Source: a virus. From it: a stretch of DNA of 32,753 nucleotides. A program made the translations under genes and the position numbers. Where the stretch lies: the IMG/VR virus record IMGVR_UViG_3300037245_000653, positions 1 to 32,753 of that record; one strand, 5' to 3'. This document shows positions 1 to 8,174 of the stretch, in pieces (the first letter of the stretch is position 1; each line of letters starts with the position of its first letter). A model generated the notes under the pieces. It did no database searches and was not told the origin of the DNA. It worked only from the letters and a program-made list of their open reading frames with translations.

Positions 1-260
1 CAAGCGAAGCAGCGGACTTGAATGAGTCTGCTCAGGCAACGCTGAAAGACGCTCAAGGTCGTCGAGACGCAGCGCAGGAAAAATTCGCAGAGACGCAACG
101 CACTGAGCAAGCACTCGTACAGCGTGAACAGACCATTGAAAATATGGAAGCGAAGTTGGAACGCCAACTCGCTGATGTTGACGAACTTCAAACACAACTT
201 CTGCAGGAGAAGTCCAGACTCGCGACGGTAAGCGAGACCCTAAAGCAAGCAGTGGGGTGA
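1..260 (+). CDS. C-terminal part of a coiled-coil protein (5' end outside window)
   Basis: The reading frame is open from the first bases of the window and ends at TGA 258-260. The first possible initiation codon inside the window is TTG at 18, but codons upstream of it are open and equally protein-like, so the true start is probably outside. The visible ~85 residues are rich in Gln, Glu, Ala, Arg and Lys with regularly spaced Leu, which is typical of a long coiled coil. No catalytic motif is visible. It lies 4 nt before the first fibre-like gene, so it may be a structural or accessory virion protein, but this is inferred from position only. Function unknown. Confidence 0.6.
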   Translation, partial: SEAADLNESAQATLKDAQGRRDAAQEKFAETQRTEQALVQREQTIENMEAKLERQLADVDELQTQLLQEKSRLATVSETLKQAVG

Positions 261-264
261 CTCT

Positions 265-2703
265 ATGCCGCAATCAGGCTTAGGCACCGCTGGGATCGTA
301 GCGATCCCCATCCCTGCTGGTGGTGCTGTAGGGGAAGTACTAACAAAGCAGTCAGGTGACAACTACGACTTCGACTGGGCTGCGGGTGGAGGTGGTGGCG
401 CACCCGACAACGCTGAGTACGTCGTCCTTGCCCTAGACGCTACCCTCACTGATGAACGCGTCCTGACACCCGGTACGAGCGTGCAGCTCACCGATGGTGG
501 TGCTGGTGGTCTCGTCACGCTCGACGTTGAGCATCTAGAGTTCGTAGCCGTAGCAGCCAACCCTGGTGGTGTGCCAGCGAACACTCTTTACCAGGACGAC
601 GGCACCAACTTCAATGTAAACACTGTCGCCATGGGGGATCTTACAATCCCCATGCTGCTGACCGGAGACATTGGCTTTGGTAATCCAGGTACCGAGCAAA
701 GCGGAATCAACATCGCTGGCTTCAACTTCGATGCGACAGCGAAGATCAACGACTTCGGTGGCTCAATTGATGGGATGCTGGTGTTGCATCGGCATTCAAC
801 ATCGTTTGGTTCGAACCTCATCATGTCGCGTGCGAACAGTGACACGTCTGCGCACATTGCATTGACACCCGGACAGGTGATCTCGCAGATAGTGAATGTC
901 GGCTGGAGCGGCACTCACTACGACATCGCTGGCATCATGCAGTTGGGGGTTCCGTCAGGATCAACAGTCAGCCCGACCTCACTTGCGGGTGAGTATTCAT
1001 TCTTCACGACGCCTGATGGATCCAACACTGCTCTGCTCGCGCTCCTAATAGGCAGTGATCAGAGCATACAGTTCTCAGGAGCGTACACGTTCCCCACAGT
1101 CGATGGCACGCTAGATCAGATGCTGTCTACGGATGGAGCTGGACAACTATCGTTTGTTGATAGGTCTGAAGTCACGAGTCTGTTTCTGAGTGGTCTTTTC
1201 GGAACGATACTGAACTTGACGCAGACATTCGGAGCGTCTCCCATCAGTGTAGATCTTGCCGCTGCTCTGGGCTTGAGCAGTTTGCAGACTCTGTACGATG
1301 TCGATCCAGCAGTTCCACAGATTACTGTCAATGCTGCTGATGAGTTGACGATTGACGCATCAGTCGCAGGTGATGTCTTCGCAGTAAGAGATGAGTCGAA
1401 CGTTGATCTGATGCGCATGAATACGACCGGCAGTGAAATCTTCGGTGGTACAGGTGCGAGCGATATACTGGATCTTCAAGGAGCGAACGCTGCGAATCGT
1501 GGCACGGTCAACATCCATGGTACGACTCTTCTAGATTTTGATTGGACCAGTGACCTCGGTTTCTATGCAATCCAATGGGCGAACACTATCCCCGCTTCCG
1601 GACCCGGAGTGGTTGGTCTTTTCCAAGTTTCTAACGTCATCACTGTTGACAACAGTGTGTTCATCTCTTCTACGGTTGACGACTTCAGTACTATCTCATG
1701 GACGGTCGCTCCCGGTTTCGCGGTACAGACTCTGTTCTTTGCGAGACCGACGTATCAATCAACGACTGCAGCCATTGCACCTTCACAAGCATTCATCTTT
1801 GGAGCCCAAGCTCAGTACCGACTGACTGGCGCAGGATCCGTCACAGTTCCCACTTATCGTGCGCTCAGCTTCGCGCCGATCATTCGTGTCGATAACGCTG
1901 GCGACGAACTGCATCTCACCACTACTGAGGGATTAACTCTTCAGCCGCTTTTCAACACGCGCAACGCAACGGCAGTCGCTGATTACGGAGTTATCCGTGG
2001 CGTTCATATGCTCAATGCCTCGCAAATCTTATTCGGTCAGGGACTCGGCTCTGAGATCGCAGACGACTGGATCGGTCTCGACGTTGAACTGTTGTCGGGA
2101 CTCATCGTTTCGGGCACGCGGGTAGCAGTTCGCTCAGCTATCGTGAACTTCGCATCGAACTACCTCATACAGAATCTAGGTGGCGCACAATCCGAATTTG
2201 GTGACGGCGACGTTCATGTCAACGATGACGTATCTTTCTCACTAGGGAATACAATCGCTGCACCTGATGCTGAGGTTCAGTGGCTACCGGCAAACAACGC
2301 ACTTGATTTCAGTGGTGGTCGTGTCCGTGTTCGAGGCGCGGTGGAGTATCCGCCGATTGTTCCTGCAGCACTCGGCGCAGGGAACACCAACGACTGGACG
2401 GGCTTGTTGACGGATGCGTTCAGCGCAGCGATGCGACATTGGGCTCGTATCAGTGGCAACGTGGTCACATCGGTATTGACGGGCATCGATGCAACTGCTG
2501 CCGAAGATGGTGATACATTCGAGTTGACGAACGTCAGCGCAAACACCATCGAGATTACACACGAAGACGCTGCTTCTGCTGCCGCTAATCGGATCATCAC
2601 CCCGACGGGTGTGACCTACTTGCTAGCCGCAGATGAATCTGTGATCGTTCGATACGACACGACAACTTCCCGCTGGAGATTACTGGGAGGTACCGGTGCG
2701 TAG
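265..2703 (+). CDS. Tail-fibre-like structural protein 1
   Basis: An 812-residue protein dominated by Gly, Ala, Thr, Ser, Asn and Asp with alternating beta-type segments, as in phage fibres and baseplate appendages. Near the N-terminus is a five-Gly stretch (DWAAGGGGGAP) followed by a segment of the type DATLTDERVLTPGTS and TDGGAGG, a module I associate with phage fibre or appendage proteins. The last ~100 residues form a compact domain ending in TTSRWRLLGGTGA, which resembles a fibre tip or trimerisation domain. No enzymatic motif was recognised. The ATG at 265 follows the previous stop by 4 nt. The next gene starts at GTG 2696 inside its 3' end (8-nt overlap). Likely role: host recognition or virion appendage. 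The exact place in the particle cannot be told from sequence. Confidence 0.72.
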   Translation: MPQSGLGTAGIVAIPIPAGGAVGEVLTKQSGDNYDFDWAAGGGGGAPDNAEYVVLALDATLTDERVLTPGTSVQLTDGGAGGLVTLDVEHLEFVAVAANPGGVPANTLYQDDGTNFNVNTVAMGDLTIPMLLTGDIGFGNPGTEQSGINIAGFNFDATAKINDFGGSIDGMLVLHRHSTSFGSNLIMSRANSDTSAHIALTPGQVISQIVNVGWSGTHYDIAGIMQLGVPSGSTVSPTSLAGEYSFFTTPDGSNTALLALLIGSDQSIQFSGAYTFPTVDGTLDQMLSTDGAGQLSFVDRSEVTSLFLSGLFGTILNLTQTFGASPISVDLAAALGLSSLQTLYDVDPAVPQITVNAADELTIDASVAGDVFAVRDESNVDLMRMNTTGSEIFGGTGASDILDLQGANAANRGTVNIHGTTLLDFDWTSDLGFYAIQWANTIPASGPGVVGLFQVSNVITVDNSVFISSTVDDFSTISWTVAPGFAVQTLFFARPTYQSTTAAIAPSQAFIFGAQAQYRLTGAGSVTVPTYRALSFAPIIRVDNAGDELHLTTTEGLTLQPLFNTRNATAVADYGVIRGVHMLNASQILFGQGLGSEIADDWIGLDVELLSGLIVSGTRVAVRSAIVNFASNYLIQNLGGAQSEFGDGDVHVNDDVSFSLGNTIAAPDAEVQWLPANNALDFSGGRVRVRGAVEYPPIVPAALGAGNTNDWTGLLTDAFSAAMRHWARISGNVVTSVLTGIDATAAEDGDTFELTNVSANTIEITHEDAASAAANRIITPTGVTYLLAADESVIVRYDTTTSRWRLLGGTGA

Positions 2704-3022
2704 ACTGGACACAATATTCAGGAACATCAAAGTATTCCAGCCGGTGTCGGTCAACTTCCCGAATGTTGGTTCTATCGCAACGATCTCAGGTGACATCACC
2801 ACCGTGACCAGTTTCCCGTTGGGCACCGCGCTGATCGCGTGGGGGTTCCTCGAAGATGCCAGCGTCATTGAGGACTTGCAGATTCAGTTCATTTTCATCA
2901 ATGCTGATACGCTTCGGTTCACCCTTTCAAATCCAACGGCGGGAGCTATCGATGCTGGCGCATTGGACATGTGGTTCGTGACTGGCGAACTCAATCCTGA
3001 CATAGATGACACACCAATATGA
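2696..3022 (+). CDS. Hypothetical small protein downstream of fibre 1
   Basis: A 108-residue protein starting at GTG 2696, with a good Shine-Dalgarno (GGGAGG at 2685-2690) and an 8-nt overlap with the fibre gene. The N-terminus is basic (RRLDTIFRNIK). The remainder is hydrophobic and beta-rich, with segments such as TTVTSFPLGTALIAWGF and LQIQFIFINADTLRFTLSN. This pattern resembles small beta-sandwich proteins that pack next to fibres. It is not a recognised family. Coupling to the fibre gene suggests a fibre-associated or assembly role, which is inference from context only. Confidence 0.6.
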   Translation: MRRLDTIFRNIKVFQPVSVNFPNVGSIATISGDITTVTSFPLGTALIAWGFLEDASVIEDLQIQFIFINADTLRFTLSNPTAGAIDAGALDMWFVTGELNPDIDDTPI

Positions 3023-3306
3023 GTTACACGGACGCACAGTGGGACAACGTGATGGCTTTCCTCAACGATGAAGCTGAGAAGAGGCCTCCTAATGGCATCG
3101 GCAAGACCATCGATACCGCTGAAGAGTTTGTCGAAATATTACGCACGGTCGAAGCGATCAAACCGACCATCGTCAGCAGCAACGCGAACGAAACTCGTGA
3201 GTTTGCTCAGCTTGAGCAACAACGGATTATTAATGCACGGGCAGCTCAAGCTATCCAAGATCAGATCGACAATCATCCGGGGAATCCCAATCCGCCCGGA
3301 CCGTAG
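3019..3306 (+). CDS. Hypothetical protein, helical
   Basis: A 95-residue protein whose ATG (3019) overlaps the previous stop as ATGA, indicating translational coupling. The sequence is predicted mostly helical and charged, with an N-terminal MSYTDAQWDNVMAFL segment and a Gln/Ala-rich helix near residues 60-85. It ends in a Pro/Gly/Asn tail (NHPGNPNPPGP). No membrane segment, cysteine motif or known domain is visible. It is followed 9 nt later by the basic Gly-Gly-motif gene. Function unknown. Confidence 0.6.
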   Translation: MSYTDAQWDNVMAFLNDEAEKRPPNGIGKTIDTAEEFVEILRTVEAIKPTIVSSNANETREFAQLEQQRIINARAAQAIQDQIDNHPGNPNPPGP

Positions 3307-3315
3307 GAGATAGAG

Positions 3316-4146
3316 ATGACTAAGAAAGTAGGAATGCAATACGTCAAAGAGTTCTCGTTCCCAGCGGAGCAGGGGTTCACGGGATCCGCAGGCAAGTCAC
3401 CCGTGAAGGGTTACATGCGGGGTGGTGCGGTGAAGGCGACGCAGGAGACTGCGAACGCTAATAAGCACCGTGCACCGAGTGTTGGCGCTTCTCGCGGCGG
3501 CACTGTCGGTGTGACCACCAAGCGTGGACCGAAGTCGAGGCGACCGAAGAACACCATGACCAAGGCTGCGCAAGGCGGCTCTGTGCACGACAAGTTGTAC
3601 GCAGCTGGCGACGAGATGGGCTACATGCGCGGTGGTGCGGTGAAGAACACCTCTGCTGAGTTCGTGCAGAAAGCAGGACCGCAAGCTTCCATGGACGAAG
3701 GTGTGCAGCCTGCACGTCGTGGTCGCACTCAAGCCGATGTCGAAGCCGGTGGCACGAAGCGACTGAAGCCGAGACTTGCACGTGGTGGTGGCGTTCACAA
3801 GACGCGCCCCTACGTCGGCAAGGCGAAGAAGAAAGGCGGACTCGCCAAGTATGCTTCGGGTGGGTCAGTCAGTCCCCCGTCGGTAGGGATGCTGGGTAAA
3901 GGTCAAGCTGCCGCTGCTGCTCGTGGAATCCGTGAGAGAGAAGAGCGTGTTCGTTCAACGGTAGATGAAGCACTGGCAGGTCAGCGAAGGTCTCAACAAG
4001 CCAGCCCACGTCCGAAGGCACGGGTGCAGGACAAGCCTGCTCCGAAGAAGGACCGCATCTATCGCGAGGACAAAGAGGGTGTGCCCACCTTCACGGACGT
4101 GCCGAAGGTAGGTAGACGCATGGGAAAGCGCGGGGCGGCAAGGTAG
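3316..4146 (+). CDS. Basic Gly-Gly-motif virion-type protein (0-frame product)
   Basis: A 276-residue, strongly basic, low-complexity protein built around repeats of the form x-x-GG-[small]-V: YMRGGAVK (twice), SRGGTVG, AQGGSVH, ARGGGVH and ASGGSVS. The same motif recurs in the large virion proteins encoded at 14950, 16935, 18268 and 22249. Near the C-terminus, DRIYREDKEGVPTFTDVP looks like the short DUF4124 type (IY..D..G...F.D.P); this is a pattern resemblance only. SD-like GGAGATAGAG precedes ATG 3316. The 0-frame stop at 4144-4146 is probably not the only end: a G GGA AAG heptamer at 4122-4128 allows a -1 shift into an open 46-codon extension. Likely a minor virion or nucleic-acid-associated protein, inferred from its basic composition and position. 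Confidence 0.65.
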   Translation: MTKKVGMQYVKEFSFPAEQGFTGSAGKSPVKGYMRGGAVKATQETANANKHRAPSVGASRGGTVGVTTKRGPKSRRPKNTMTKAAQGGSVHDKLYAAGDEMGYMRGGAVKNTSAEFVQKAGPQASMDEGVQPARRGRTQADVEAGGTKRLKPRLARGGGVHKTRPYVGKAKKKGGLAKYASGGSVSPPSVGMLGKGQAAAAARGIREREERVRSTVDEALAGQRRSQQASPRPKARVQDKPAPKKDRIYREDKEGVPTFTDVPKVGRRMGKRGAAR

Positions 4147-4162
4147 AGCGCACAGCTCGCCG
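4122..4162 (+). promoter_or_regulatory. Candidate -1 ribosomal frameshift signal 1 (GGGAAAG plus stem)
   Basis: The heptamer GGGAAAG at 4122-4128 lies in the register G GGA AAG of the 3316 gene, so both tRNAs can re-pair in the -1 frame (GGG AAA). After a 7-nt spacer a stem can form: CGGC 4136-4139 with GCCG 4159-4162, a 6-nt bulge containing most of the 0-frame stop, then GAGC 4146-4149 with GCTC 4155-4158 around a 5-nt loop. Lambda uses the same heptamer for gpG/gpGT (established). The stem was drawn by eye and no energy was computed. Confidence 0.58.
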
Positions 4163-4268
4163 GGTCGCTAACGACGTGATGGATAGACATGTGCGATCAC
4201 CGAGACCGAAGGGTCACGGCACGTCCCCGCGTGGTGGTAGAAGCAGAGTTCGAGGAGCCAAATACTAA
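4122..4268 (+). CDS. -1 frame extension of the 3316 gene (trans-frame product of about 317 aa)
   Basis: Frame -1 relative to the 3316 gene has a TAG at 4113-4115, is then open, and ends at TAA 4266-4268. That stop overlaps the next gene's ATG (TAATG). A slip on G GGA AAG (4122-4128) joins K271 to 46 further residues beginning ARGGKVERTARR and ending RGAKY. The extension continues the basic Gly-Gly motif of the parent (ARGGKV, SPRGGR), as expected of a genuine C-terminus. A free-standing 29-codon ORF from ATG 4179 (or GTG 4176) is possible, but it lacks a clear ribosome binding site and would leave the conserved-looking ARGGKV part untranslated. A sequencing indel is the main alternative. Confidence 0.6.
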   Translation, partial: GKARGGKVERTARRVANDVMDRHVRSPRPKGHGTSPRGGRSRVRGAKY

Positions 4269-5344
4269 TGGCAACGAGCGGAACAGTTGGTCAGACGATC
4301 TTCCTGAATCAGCAGATCATCGATCACGCCTTCAGGCGTTGCAAGATGGTTGAGCAGGAGATCACAGGTGAGCACCTGCAGATTGCTCTGGAGTGTTTGT
4401 GGTTGTTCTGCATGAGCCTCGTCAACAAAGGCATCAAGCTGTGGAACATCGACCGGATCATCCTGCCTATCTATGCGGGTGAGTTCACTGTGCCGCTGCC
4501 ACTGGGCACGGAAGAGATCCTCGACATCAACCTGCGCACTCAGAACCGATTGAGTAGTGGCACTGCCACTGCATCTGAAGGTGTAGCAGATAACGCATTT
4601 GACAGCGACCTGCTCACGGCATGCACCCAGACATTGGTGGACGGCAACATCCAGCTGCAGTTGGAGACCGCGACCGCAGCGACGACGTTCGGGATCTTGC
4701 CGAACTCTTTACCCTCAGGATCTCCATGGGGCTTCGTGATCGAAGGATCGAACGACGGCATCAGTTACACCACGCTGATTGATCGCACGTCGGGTCAGGT
4801 GGTTGTCGCAGGTGAGTGGGTCTGGTACGACATCCAGAACGCGAACGCATTCGAGTACTACCGGCTGCGTGCGAACGACGGGGTCACGATCTTTGATGTG
4901 ATCGAGTTTGTGATCCAGAACGCACCTCAAGAGATTCCGTTCTACCACACGCTGAACCGGACCGATTACTCGAACCTGCCCGACAAGACGTCACCGGGGC
5001 GACCGACGCAGCTGTGGTACGACCGACAGCGCACGATCCCTGAGCTGGAGATCTGGCCCAGCCCGGAGGAGCAGTTCACGTTCGCCCAGATCACCGGGTA
5101 CGTGCACTCTCAGATCCAAGACGTCGGTGCGATGACCGATGAGCTGGAGGTGCCTGATCGCTGGTACATGGCAATTGAGTCGAATCTGGCGAAGCAGCTG
5201 GCACGGAAGATCAAGGAAGTGAAGATCGAGTTGATCCCACAGATCGATATCGATGCGAGCGCAGACCTTAACGATGCATGGACTGGTGAGGGCGACGGCT
5301 CTGACACCTTCCTGCGTCCTAACATATCGCCGTACACGAGGTAG
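4268..5344 (+). CDS. Adaptor-like head-tail protein with discoidin-like insert
   Basis: A 358-residue protein. The N-terminal ~95 residues are helical (NQQIIDHAFRRCKMVEQEI..., LWNIDRIILPIYAGEF) and the C-terminal ~130 residues contain a segment of the form GRPTQLWYDRQ...ELEIWPSPEE. Both patterns are typical of phage connector/adaptor proteins that join the portal to the tail. Between them, roughly residues 95-220, lies an inserted beta domain with WGFVIEGSNDGISYTTL and ANAFEYYRLRA. This matches the F5/8 type C (discoidin) pattern seen in carbohydrate-binding modules. ATG 4268 overlaps the stop of the preceding -1 frame extension (TAATG), which supports translation of that frame. A second, simpler adaptor is at 10545. 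Exact position in the particle is inferred. Confidence 0.6.
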   Translation: MATSGTVGQTIFLNQQIIDHAFRRCKMVEQEITGEHLQIALECLWLFCMSLVNKGIKLWNIDRIILPIYAGEFTVPLPLGTEEILDINLRTQNRLSSGTATASEGVADNAFDSDLLTACTQTLVDGNIQLQLETATAATTFGILPNSLPSGSPWGFVIEGSNDGISYTTLIDRTSGQVVVAGEWVWYDIQNANAFEYYRLRANDGVTIFDVIEFVIQNAPQEIPFYHTLNRTDYSNLPDKTSPGRPTQLWYDRQRTIPELEIWPSPEEQFTFAQITGYVHSQIQDVGAMTDELEVPDRWYMAIESNLAKQLARKIKEVKIELIPQIDIDASADLNDAWTGEGDGSDTFLRPNISPYTR

Positions 5345-5346
5345 TC

Positions 5347-5694
5347 ATGCCTATTTTCCTAGATCCATCAGGCAGGTCAACTTTCGGCATCGGTGTGTGC
5401 GCACGCTGCTGGCAGAAGTTCTCGTTGGAAGACCTGTTCTCGGACCCTAACTCACCTGGGTTGAAGGTCTGCAAAGATGATCTCGATGATTACGATCCGT
5501 ACCGACTGCCAGCACGTCGGACGGAGGACGTGACGTTGCGCTTCTACCGACCTGACGAAGACCTGAGTGCGGGTGGTGCGGTACCGAACAACACGTCGCT
5601 GTTTGGAGTTCGTGGAACGGTAGGTGGGAATCCACGAATCACCGCAGGAGGTGACCTTCGAGTCATCGAAAGCGCTACATTGGGAACGGATTAA
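5347..5694 (+). CDS. Small putative zinc-binding protein
   Basis: A 115-residue protein starting at ATG 5347, 2 nt after the previous stop. The N-terminal half has CARCWQKFSLEDLF followed by a single further Cys (KVCKDDLDDYDP) with acidic residues, reminiscent of a small zinc-binding knuckle with Cys/Asp ligands. The C-terminal half is Gly/Thr-rich and could be flexible or bind a partner. It is placed between the adaptor-like gene and fibre 2, and a comparable Cys-containing small protein (8174) follows fibre 2. The family is not recognised. Zinc binding is inferred from only three cysteines and is uncertain. Confidence 0.55.
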   Translation: MPIFLDPSGRSTFGIGVCARCWQKFSLEDLFSDPNSPGLKVCKDDLDDYDPYRLPARRTEDVTLRFYRPDEDLSAGGAVPNNTSLFGVRGTVGGNPRITAGGDLRVIESATLGTD

Positions 5695-5696
5695 GC

Positions 5697-8174
5697 ATGC
5701 CAAACGTAACAATTTCAGAGCTGCCAGATGCGGTACTCCCCTTAGACGGTCCTAACTCATTCTTTGAGGTGCAGACCACTGAGAGTGGTGTAGTCGTCAG
5801 CCGCAAGGTTGCGTCCGACAACATCTCAATCACTGCCGATCTGCCCTTGGGCACTCTTGGACAGACGATCTACAACAGTGATGGGTCACGGGGCTACACA
5901 GCGACTGACGGGCTCACCATAGACCCCAACGGTGAAGTTCAGCTGACTTGGAATGCTGCAGCCTCAGCTGATATCACGTTTCGGCTGACTACCGATGGTG
6001 CGATCCTGCGGAGACCTTCAGCTCCAACTCCGAATGATCTTCGGTTGCTCTTCACCGAAGGCACCTTCATCGAAGTCACCATGGCGAGCATTGGCTTCGA
6101 CGGCTCTGACATCTTCACCATTAATGGTCTCGGTCTTCAGACGGACATCAACACGAATAGTTCGGGTGGGGTGACCATCTCGCAGGTTGGGATACCTGTA
6201 TTCCAAACGCTCGCTACTTCGGTCAAGGTTCTCAACGCCCGGTTCGATGTAGACAACGATGGTTTAGACACACTGACAAGTTCACGGGTACGCAATCTTA
6301 CTGGTGGCGTTGACCTCCGTATCCTCACTGGTGGTGATGCTGCAATCTCCCAACTTGTCGGAACCACGGGTGGCTTTGAGGACGACTGGCTGGAGTTTGC
6401 TAGAAACCTGGGCGTCACGATCAACCACAACAACATCAGCATGGCACGCAGCGTTGCCATCGGCTCTGGTGGCTTCGAGGTAAACAACACTGTCACGGGT
6501 GCTGGCTTCGAACGCGTACTGACCGTATCGGATTTAGGTGGAGGCGTAGGCTTCCCCATCCAAGCACTGGACAACGATCAGATTCAGTGGGGCACCGGCA
6601 ACGATGTCCAGCAGTTCTTCAACGGCACTGACCTGCTCTTCACCGCAGTCGCTGGTGTGGACTTCCGTTTCAGCAGTGCCAGTACTGCGCTCCTTGAGTT
6701 AGTGGGCACCGGTCTCAATCTCGATGCCACCCTTGGAACACGAGCGGACAGTGGAGGGGTTGCATGGTATTGGGATGAGAGCGTAACAACCGGAAAGATC
6801 CGGCAGACGTCAGCAGCAGGGGTGCTCGAAGACGACTGGATCACCATGGTCATCAATGGTGCGGTCGCGCTCTTCTTCAACGGTGTGAATGTCGCCCAAA
6901 CGATGGCGGCTGCTAGTGGCGGACTGCAAGTCAACAACACGCTCACGGGCGCAGGATTTGAACGAGTCCTGACCATTGGGGATTTGTTCACGCTCGCTGA
7001 CCCCCTGACTATCGGTCAGATCATTATTTCCAATACCAATCTGATTGATCTGGTAGACACCAACACTGCGCTCAACATCGGTTCATCGGACCCGGACAAC
7101 AATCCCCACGTTGAGCTGGGGCTCTTCGGTCTTGGGGCAGGTATCCAGGCGAAGGCGACTGCCACGACCATTGATACGTTGGAGATCCAACCGCTGGGTG
7201 GAACCCTAAACCTCGGTCCGCCTGGATCTGCTGCCGTTGCAGGTGGAGCCAACCTCAGGTTTGCCAACGGTGGTGGAGCGGGGGGCAACATCGTCGAGAC
7301 AACGATCTCAGGGATCATCCTTGAAGGTCGCACTGGCTCGAACACGATCCTCGACTTCCATCAGGTCAATGGCAACCTCGCCATGCGGGTAGTGCACAAC
7401 GGTGGAAACTTCCAGTTCGAGGGTTTCATTAACAGCCAGGAGATTCGGTTTCAATCGCGTGATTCGGGGAGCACCGTTCGACAGCTCCTGCATTTGGATC
7501 CGGACGACGACATCGCCATGTTCGATCAGGGCACGGAAGTGGCTCACACGCTGCCCGCAGCGTCAGGTGGCTTCGCGGCGAACAACACATTAACGGGCGC
7601 GGGCTTCGAGCGTGTGCTCACGACGAGTGACCTTGGTGCTGGTGATCCCAGCGGGTGGGACTACGTCGCGGAACTGCTGACCGATACGTCTGTGGTTACT
7701 TCTACGACTCTCGTGGAGATCACGGACTTCACCGTTGACGACACGATCTACCCGACCGACTTGAGTGGTACCGAGAAGTATCTGTGCCGTTACTACGTGG
7801 ACGGCTTCGTCAGTGGTGGTGCTGGTGGTGGTGCCCGCCTCGGCCATAGATATATCAACTCGGCTCACATCGTCGAGGCGAGAGGTCTGCACCGCTTGAT
7901 GCTGGACACGACCAGTTCGGTTGCTCACGCAGCTGCGACGGAGGAAGCCAGAGGTGACATTGGTACCTCTGCAACTGCGACTGCCTTTACGCTCAACAAC
8001 GGGGTGAGCGGGGCGCAGTACACTTTGCGTTCGCAATTTTCGCTGACATCCAATACGCAATCCGGCGATGAGTTCACACTGGAGATCGCGCAACAAAGCT
8101 CCGATGCCCAGCCCACGATCTTCGAGCGTGCTGGCTTCGTGAAATTCCACTTCGGCACCTTGGTGGCAGTGTAA
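5697..8174 (+). CDS. Tail-fibre-like structural protein 2 with three internal repeats
   Basis: An 825-residue beta-rich protein high in Gly, Thr, Asn, Asp and Leu. Three copies of a ~24-residue repeat, centred on NNTxTGAGFERVLTxxDL, occur near residues 258-281, 407-430 and 623-646, separated by variable beta-type segments. This looks like a modular shaft with exchangeable inserts. The last ~170 residues (from SGWDYVAELL) form a distinct domain with Gly-rich loops, probably the distal tip that contacts host or environment. No depolymerase catalytic motif is evident. ATG 5697 is 2 nt after the previous stop; its TAA overlaps the next ATG (TAATG). Likely an appendage or receptor-binding protein. 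Confidence 0.7.
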   Translation: MPNVTISELPDAVLPLDGPNSFFEVQTTESGVVVSRKVASDNISITADLPLGTLGQTIYNSDGSRGYTATDGLTIDPNGEVQLTWNAAASADITFRLTTDGAILRRPSAPTPNDLRLLFTEGTFIEVTMASIGFDGSDIFTINGLGLQTDINTNSSGGVTISQVGIPVFQTLATSVKVLNARFDVDNDGLDTLTSSRVRNLTGGVDLRILTGGDAAISQLVGTTGGFEDDWLEFARNLGVTINHNNISMARSVAIGSGGFEVNNTVTGAGFERVLTVSDLGGGVGFPIQALDNDQIQWGTGNDVQQFFNGTDLLFTAVAGVDFRFSSASTALLELVGTGLNLDATLGTRADSGGVAWYWDESVTTGKIRQTSAAGVLEDDWITMVINGAVALFFNGVNVAQTMAAASGGLQVNNTLTGAGFERVLTIGDLFTLADPLTIGQIIISNTNLIDLVDTNTALNIGSSDPDNNPHVELGLFGLGAGIQAKATATTIDTLEIQPLGGTLNLGPPGSAAVAGGANLRFANGGGAGGNIVETTISGIILEGRTGSNTILDFHQVNGNLAMRVVHNGGNFQFEGFINSQEIRFQSRDSGSTVRQLLHLDPDDDIAMFDQGTEVAHTLPAASGGFAANNTLTGAGFERVLTTSDLGAGDPSGWDYVAELLTDTSVVTSTTLVEITDFTVDDTIYPTDLSGTEKYLCRYYVDGFVSGGAGGGARLGHRYINSAHIVEARGLHRLMLDTTSSVAHAAATEEARGDIGTSATATAFTLNNGVSGAQYTLRSQFSLTSNTQSGDEFTLEIAQQSSDAQPTIFERAGFVKFHFGTLVAV
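6468..7635 (+). repeat. Three dispersed repeats inside fibre 2
   Basis: Three 73-nt units at 6468-6540, 6915-6987 and 7563-7635 encode near-identical protein segments (NNTVTGAGFERVL, NNTLTGAGFERVL, NNTLTGAGFERVL) followed by T-x-x-D-L. The nucleotide copies have diverged at many third codon positions (for example ACGGGTGCTGGCTTCGAACG versus ACGGGCGCAGGATTTGAACG). The protein sequence is therefore under selection and the duplication is old. The units may be hinges or trimerisation collars between fibre modules, or recombination points for module exchange; both are inference. Confidence 0.75.

Noticed and set aside
3316-4268. Lambda-type tail assembly chaperone pair (gpG/gpGT)
   Set aside because: The slippery heptamer is the same, but the protein is basic, repeat-rich and not followed by a tape measure gene, so homology to chaperones is not supported.
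4176-4268. Independent 29-codon gene starting at GTG/ATG 4176-4179
   Set aside because: No clear ribosome binding site precedes it, and the protein-like frame extends upstream to the slippery heptamer.
7590-8150. Long minus-strand ORF opposite fibre 2 (186 codons)
   Set aside because: Arg/Thr/Ser-rich composition typical of antisense frames, no ribosome site or neighbours on that strand, and the plus-strand gene is clearly real.
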